Both the position numbers and the translations under genes were made by a program. From positions 868,001 to 932,000 of the forward strand of contig JBPOEY010000001.1 in the NCBI GenBank assembly GCA_051251645.1: DNA of 64,000 nucleotides, in the 5' to 3' direction. Of this stretch, positions 61,237 to 64,000 are shown in pieces (the stretch's first letter is position 1; every line of letters begins with the position of its first letter). This DNA is from Litorimonas sp051251645. GTDB lineage: Bacteria > Pseudomonadota > Alphaproteobacteria > Caulobacterales > Maricaulaceae. The notes under the pieces are model-generated. The model was not told the origin of the DNA. It made no database searches and saw nothing but the letters and a program-made list of their open reading frames with translations.

Positions 61237-61820
61237 TGTCTGCGTCTCCAACGGACAGCAAAACACGCAAGGGTCTCGTCTGGATTATCGGCGGGGTCGG
61301 CGCGGCTTTGATTGCGGCAATGCTGATTGTCAAAATTTGGTTTGCGACGACCGTGTTCATGCTGATCGATGAGGCAGCTGTTGCGGCGGCGTCTGAGCCT
61401 CTCGATCCGGAAGAACTTGTCGTGCGCGAGATGGTCACCCCTGTCTCCCCGGGAACGCCCGTGATGCCAACCGCGACACCGGCTCTAGACCCGTCAGATT
61501 ATTCCCGCGATCTCGCGCGCTTCATCCCGATTGAGGTGGGCATGGACCGTTATCTCGCCAAGGATGAGTTGCTACTGCATTATAATTCAGAGCCGATCAG
61601 CGAAAATCCGGAAGCCCGCGCGAAGGTCAGCTCGAATGAGCAGATAATCGACGGCGCGACGCTGTTTGTCATCCGCCGCAGCGGCATGGCCGACGATTCG
61701 GTTGCGGCTGAGGAAACGTTTGCGCTGTTTAATGGCGATGTGTTGGTCGATTTCGGCTCTCGTATTCAATGTCGCCGCGGCGATGCTCCCCATCAATGGA
61801 CGACGAACCTCTGTCCGTAA
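61236..61820 (+). CDS. Single-pass membrane protein of unknown function inserted in the suf operon
   Basis: This 194-residue protein has one hydrophobic segment (about 13-44), an Ala/Pro/Thr-rich linker, and a soluble C-terminal domain (about 85-194) with a Cys pair (IQCRRGD, NLCP). I do not recognise the family. Its ATG overlaps the sufB stop (TAATG at 61234-61238), so it is translated with sufB. The soluble part would be periplasmic if the N-terminus is cytoplasmic. Whether it belongs to cluster assembly or is only a passenger cannot be told from sequence. Confidence 0.8.
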   Translation: MSASPTDSKTRKGLVWIIGGVGAALIAAMLIVKIWFATTVFMLIDEAAVAAASEPLDPEELVVREMVTPVSPGTPVMPTATPALDPSDYSRDLARFIPIEVGMDRYLAKDELLLHYNSEPISENPEARAKVSSNEQIIDGATLFVIRRSGMADDSVAAEETFALFNGDVLVDFGSRIQCRRGDAPHQWTTNLCP

Positions 61821-61830
61821 GGAAATGACA

Positions 61831-62229
61831 ATGGCTAAAAAGAAACCTGAACCTAAACGGAAACTGATCGCGCTCTCCGAAGGTGAAAAGACCTATTCCA
61901 TGAGCCGTGCCGTCGTACAGGGCGATTGGTGTTTCGTGTCCGGTACAGTCGGCTATGACTATTCCAACGGCGAAATGCCCGAAAGCGCGGCGCAGCAGGC
62001 GATGAACACCTTCACCAACATCCAAGCCGCGCTAAAAGCGGGTGGGTTTGAGCTCGGTCACACGGTCCGTGTGCAATATACGCTGTCCGATCGTGCCCAC
62101 ATCAACACGGTCTTGCCGATCATCAATCAGCATTTCGGCAATATCCTGCCGGCGGCGACGATGGTGATCGCGGATTTAGTCGATGAGCGGATGAAGGTCG
62201 AAATCGAAGTGACGGCGTTTCGCGGCTAA
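61831..62229 (+). CDS. RidA/YjgF family protein
   Basis: This is a small trimeric enamine/imine deaminase-family protein of 132 residues. It has SRAVVQGDWCFVSGTVGYDY, SAAQQAMNTFTNIQAALKAGGF and NQHFGNILPAATMVIADL, the family's conserved run, but the Arg that binds the substrate carboxylate in true RidA (in the PxRxxV region) is not seen: the corresponding stretch reads PAATMV. It is therefore likely a member of the RidA superfamily with a different function. I chose the ATG at 61831, with AAGGAA seven bases upstream; the ATG at 61825 is an alternative. It follows the membrane protein gene by 10 bp. Confidence 0.88.
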   Translation: MAKKKPEPKRKLIALSEGEKTYSMSRAVVQGDWCFVSGTVGYDYSNGEMPESAAQQAMNTFTNIQAALKAGGFELGHTVRVQYTLSDRAHINTVLPIINQHFGNILPAATMVIADLVDERMKVEIEVTAFRG

Positions 62230-62240
62230 AGCCAACTCGC

Positions 62241-62324
62241 CTCAGGCCGACTTGATCGGCCTGTCCATGGCAGAATAACGACAGATTGCACCATGGACCC
62301 GCCGATCAAGTCGGCGGGCGTCGG
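62241..62324. repeat. Palindromic intergenic repeat, copy 1
   Basis: This is an 84-bp element made of two hairpins that are reverse complements of each other: AGGCCGA-loop-TCGGCCT (62244-62262) and CCGCCGA-loop-TCGGCGG (about 62299-62317), with TCCATGG and CCATGGA facing each other in the middle. A second copy in the same orientation lies at 62768-62870. It lies between the RidA-like and cupin genes of the suf operon. Confidence 0.88.
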
Positions 62325-62364
62325 AATAAACGAAGGTCCAGCGTGACACGCAACTAGAGAATCA

Positions 62365-62736
62365 ATGATCCAGAAAATCAACATATCCGAGAAGTTCGAC
62401 CTGATTACTGAGCATTTCCGCCCGAAAACGGTCACGGAATTGAACGGGCAAGCGTTTCAGCTGGCCAAGATCAAAGGCGACTATCCGTGGCATGCCCATG
62501 CGGAGGAGGACGAAATGTTCTTCTGCTGGAAAGGCGCGTTTACGCTCGACATCGAAGGCCAAGACAGTGTGGAAGTCGGGGAGGGCGAATGTATCACCGT
62601 CCCTAAAGGCATCCGCCACCGCCCCCGCGCCGCAGAGGAATGCTGGATTTTCCTGATTGAGCCTGTCGGGACGAAGAATAGCGGTGATGCAGCCGTTGAC
62701 GCAAAATATGACGCGCCTGTGGGGGCTTGGGTGTGA
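62365..62736 (+). CDS. Small cupin-domain protein
   Basis: This 123-residue single-domain cupin has the metal-binding motif HAHAEEDEMFFCWKG (about 46-60: two His and Glu) and the second motif around PKGIRHRP (His about 89). Short cupins of this kind bind a metal and act as small-molecule dioxygenases, isomerases or stress proteins; the substrate here is unknown. Its start codon follows a long leader that includes one copy of the palindromic repeat. It lies between two palindromic repeats in the suf cluster. Confidence 0.88.
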   Translation: MIQKINISEKFDLITEHFRPKTVTELNGQAFQLAKIKGDYPWHAHAEEDEMFFCWKGAFTLDIEGQDSVEVGEGECITVPKGIRHRPRAAEECWIFLIEPVGTKNSGDAAVDAKYDAPVGAWV

Positions 62737-62767
62737 TGGTCCCATTTCACACATCACTCTCTGCCGT

Positions 62768-62870
62768 CTCAGGCCGACTTGATCGGCCTGCCCATCGTGC
62801 GATGGCTGACCCTGAATGCGATTCACGGACAGCATGGGTCATGGACCCGCCGATCAAGGCGGCGGGAGTC
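62768..62870. repeat. Palindromic intergenic repeat, copy 2
   Basis: This is a 103-bp element with the same two outer hairpins as copy 1 (AGGCCGACTTGATCGGCCTG, then CATGGACCCGCCGATCAAG and its partner) and a different, longer centre. It lies between the cupin gene and the next small gene. The arms match copy 1 with only a few changes, so the element is dispersed, not a chance palindrome. Confidence 0.88.
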
Positions 62871-62911
62871 GTGAGTGAGGTGAGGTCACGGAAAACTTTA
62901 AGGGCTAAGTC

Positions 62912-63289
62912 ATGAGCCTAAAGACCGTCACAATGTATCGCCCCGTCGGCAAAAACGAGTTGGCGTTAATCGAGCAGAACGGATTTACCGCTTATCCGCC
63001 ACGCTTGCCGGGTCAGCCGATCTTTTACCCTGTGTTGAACGAAGGGTATGCGCGCCAAATCGCCAAGGACTGGAACTCACGGATCAACGCGGACAAAGAG
63101 GGCTATGTCACGCGTTTCGCTGTCCACGCGGATGTAGCTTCCAAATATAAGCCTGAGATCGTAGGCGCAAAAGAACACGAAGAAATCTGGGTTCCGGCAG
63201 AAGATCTGCCGGCCTTTAACAACGCCATCATCGGTAAGATCGAAGTGATCGTAAAATACGCTGAAGATCAATTGGTCTGGGAAAGATAA
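62912..63289 (+). CDS. Small protein of the group annotated 'ADP-ribosylation/crystallin J1'
   Basis: This 125-residue soluble protein starts TVTMYRPVGKNELALIEQNG and contains FPPRLPGQP-like (YPPRLPGQPIFYPVLNEGYA) and WVPAEDLPAFNNAIIGKIEV blocks. I recall similar short bacterial proteins carrying the database label ADP-ribosylation/crystallin J1; that name does not establish a function. It is immediately upstream of sufC: its TAA overlaps the sufC ATG (TAATG at 63287-63291), so it is a member of the suf operon. Confidence 0.82.
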   Translation: MSLKTVTMYRPVGKNELALIEQNGFTAYPPRLPGQPIFYPVLNEGYARQIAKDWNSRINADKEGYVTRFAVHADVASKYKPEIVGAKEHEEIWVPAEDLPAFNNAIIGKIEVIVKYAEDQLVWER

Positions 63290-64000
63290 TGCTTAAAATA
63301 ACCAACCTCACCGCCACCGTCGATGACGGCGCGAAGACCATTCTCAACGGGCTGTCGCTCGCTGTCCCTGCGGGGGAAGTGCATGCCATTATGGGGCCGA
63401 ACGGGGCGGGGAAATCGACCTTGTCTTATGTGCTGACCGGGCGGGACGGCTATGACGTCACGGACGGGACTGTGACCTTGAACGGCGAAGACCTGCTGGA
63501 GATGGAACCGGAAGAGCGCGCCGCTAAAGGCCTGTTCCTATCGTTCCAATATCCGCTGGAAATTCCCGGCGTCCCGACGCTGACCTTCCTGCGCACGGCC
63601 ATGAACGCGCAGCTAAAAGCGCGCGGTGAGGGGCCAATCAGCGCGCCGGACTTTATGAAAAAAGCCCGCGCGCTCGGCAAACAGCTAAAAATGTCGCCGG
63701 AAATGCTCCGCCGTCCGCTCAATGTCGGCTTCTCCGGCGGTGAGAAAAAGCGCATGGAGATTTTCCAAATGATGATGCTGGAGCCAAGCTTCCTGGTCAT
63801 GGACGAAACTGATTCCGGCCTCGACGTTGATGCGCTGCGCATTGTCGCGGACGGGGTGAACGCGCTGCGTTCCCCGGATCGCGGGATGTTGATCATCACT
63901 CACTATCAGCGCTTGCTCGATTATATCGTGCCGGACGCGGTGCATGTGTTGTCGGGCGGTCAAATCAAGGCCAGCGGCGACGCCAACCTTGCCAAGACGC
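63289..64000 (+). CDS. sufC: Fe-S cluster assembly ATPase SufC (partial, runs off the window)
   Basis: SufC is the ABC-type ATPase that drives the SufBCD scaffold. About 237 codons are present, most of a protein usually near 250 residues. The Walker A motif is GPNGAGKST (about 33-41), the Q-loop is LSFQYPLEIPG, the signature is FSGGEKKR, Walker B is FLVMDETDSGLD, and the switch His is in THYQR. These match SufC closely. The ATG at 63289 overlaps the stop of the preceding small gene. sufD and sufS are expected further along but are outside the window. Confidence 0.96.
   Translation, partial: MLKITNLTATVDDGAKTILNGLSLAVPAGEVHAIMGPNGAGKSTLSYVLTGRDGYDVTDGTVTLNGEDLLEMEPEERAAKGLFLSFQYPLEIPGVPTLTFLRTAMNAQLKARGEGPISAPDFMKKARALGKQLKMSPEMLRRPLNVGFSGGEKKRMEIFQMMMLEPSFLVMDETDSGLDVDALRIVADGVNALRSPDRGMLIITHYQRLLDYIVPDAVHVLSGGQIKASGDANLAKT

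Noticed and set aside
62727..62915. A 62-codon frame across the second palindromic repeat
   Set aside because: It is formed by the repeat itself and lacks a ribosome-binding site or similarity.

Overview
The window looks like a stretch of chromosome from an alphaproteobacterium, most likely of the Maricaulales/Hyphomonadaceae type (marine, stalked or prosthecate relatives of Caulobacter). This is inferred from gene content and order: obgE-proB-nadD-rsfS-rlmH-envC-ctpA, a bactofilin paired with an M23 peptidase, an Entner-Doudoroff operon with a LacI-type regulator, a suf cluster led by an Rrf2 regulator, and an RNase E with an acidic insert in its S1 domain. No rRNA, tRNA, phage, insertion sequence or CRISPR array was seen. 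Nearly all of the window is coding. Layout: 1-7.8 kb (minus strand) holds a translationally coupled housekeeping run (obgE, proB, nadD, rsfS, rlmH, envC and two tandem S41 C-terminal processing proteases), preceded by two GNAT acetyltransferases. 7.9-8.6 kb holds rpmA and rplU. 8.8-17.4 kb is a single gene for a secreted protein of about 2863 residues made of some 107 copies of a 23-residue repeat. The first half of its repeats is acidic and the second half is arginine-rich, followed by a peptidoglycan-binding domain. This is the most unusual object in the window. 18-22.4 kb has an M16 peptidase lipoprotein and a lone TadG-like VWA protein. 22.4-25.8 kb (minus) is a five-gene envelope operon (DUF533/TerB-like, Kazal-domain lipoprotein, cupin lipoprotein, CoxE-like VWA protein, FKBP lipoprotein). 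25.9-29.3 kb has an Ntn-hydrolase acylase and alanine racemase. 29.3-37.4 kb is the Entner-Doudoroff locus: eda divergent from a lacI-type regulator, then zwf-pgl-edd-glk and an SMP-30-type lactonase lipoprotein. Two near-identical palindromic operators lie in the two regulatory gaps. 37.4-44.1 kb has a DsbA-like thiol protein, an M48/TPR chaperone-protease, RNase E and an N-acetylmuramoyl-L-alanine amidase. 44.2-51.3 kb has PBP1A, prfB with its programmed +1 frameshift, the bactofilin/LmdC-type pair, a DUF455 ferritin-like protein and a Bcp peroxiredoxin. 51.3-58 kb has a large AsmA/YhdP-like protein, tyrS, anmK and an alpha/beta hydrolase. 58.2-64 kb is the suf operon (Rrf2 regulator, cysteine desulfurase, sufB, four inserted small genes, start of sufC), with two copies of a palindromic repeat element between the inserted genes. 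How it fits together: much of the window concerns the cell envelope. PBP1A synthesises peptidoglycan; the amidase, a catalytically degenerate EnvC and an M23 enzyme remodel it; anmK and alr recycle or supply its building blocks; the bactofilin localises it; and M16, M48, S41, FKBP and DsbA-like factors keep envelope proteins in order. The giant repeat protein, with its signal peptide and peptidoglycan-binding domain, belongs to the same compartment. The other two functional blocks are central carbon catabolism (Entner-Doudoroff) and Fe-S cluster assembly, which supplies the [4Fe-4S] dehydratase Edd among others. All assignments were made by reading motifs; no database search was run.
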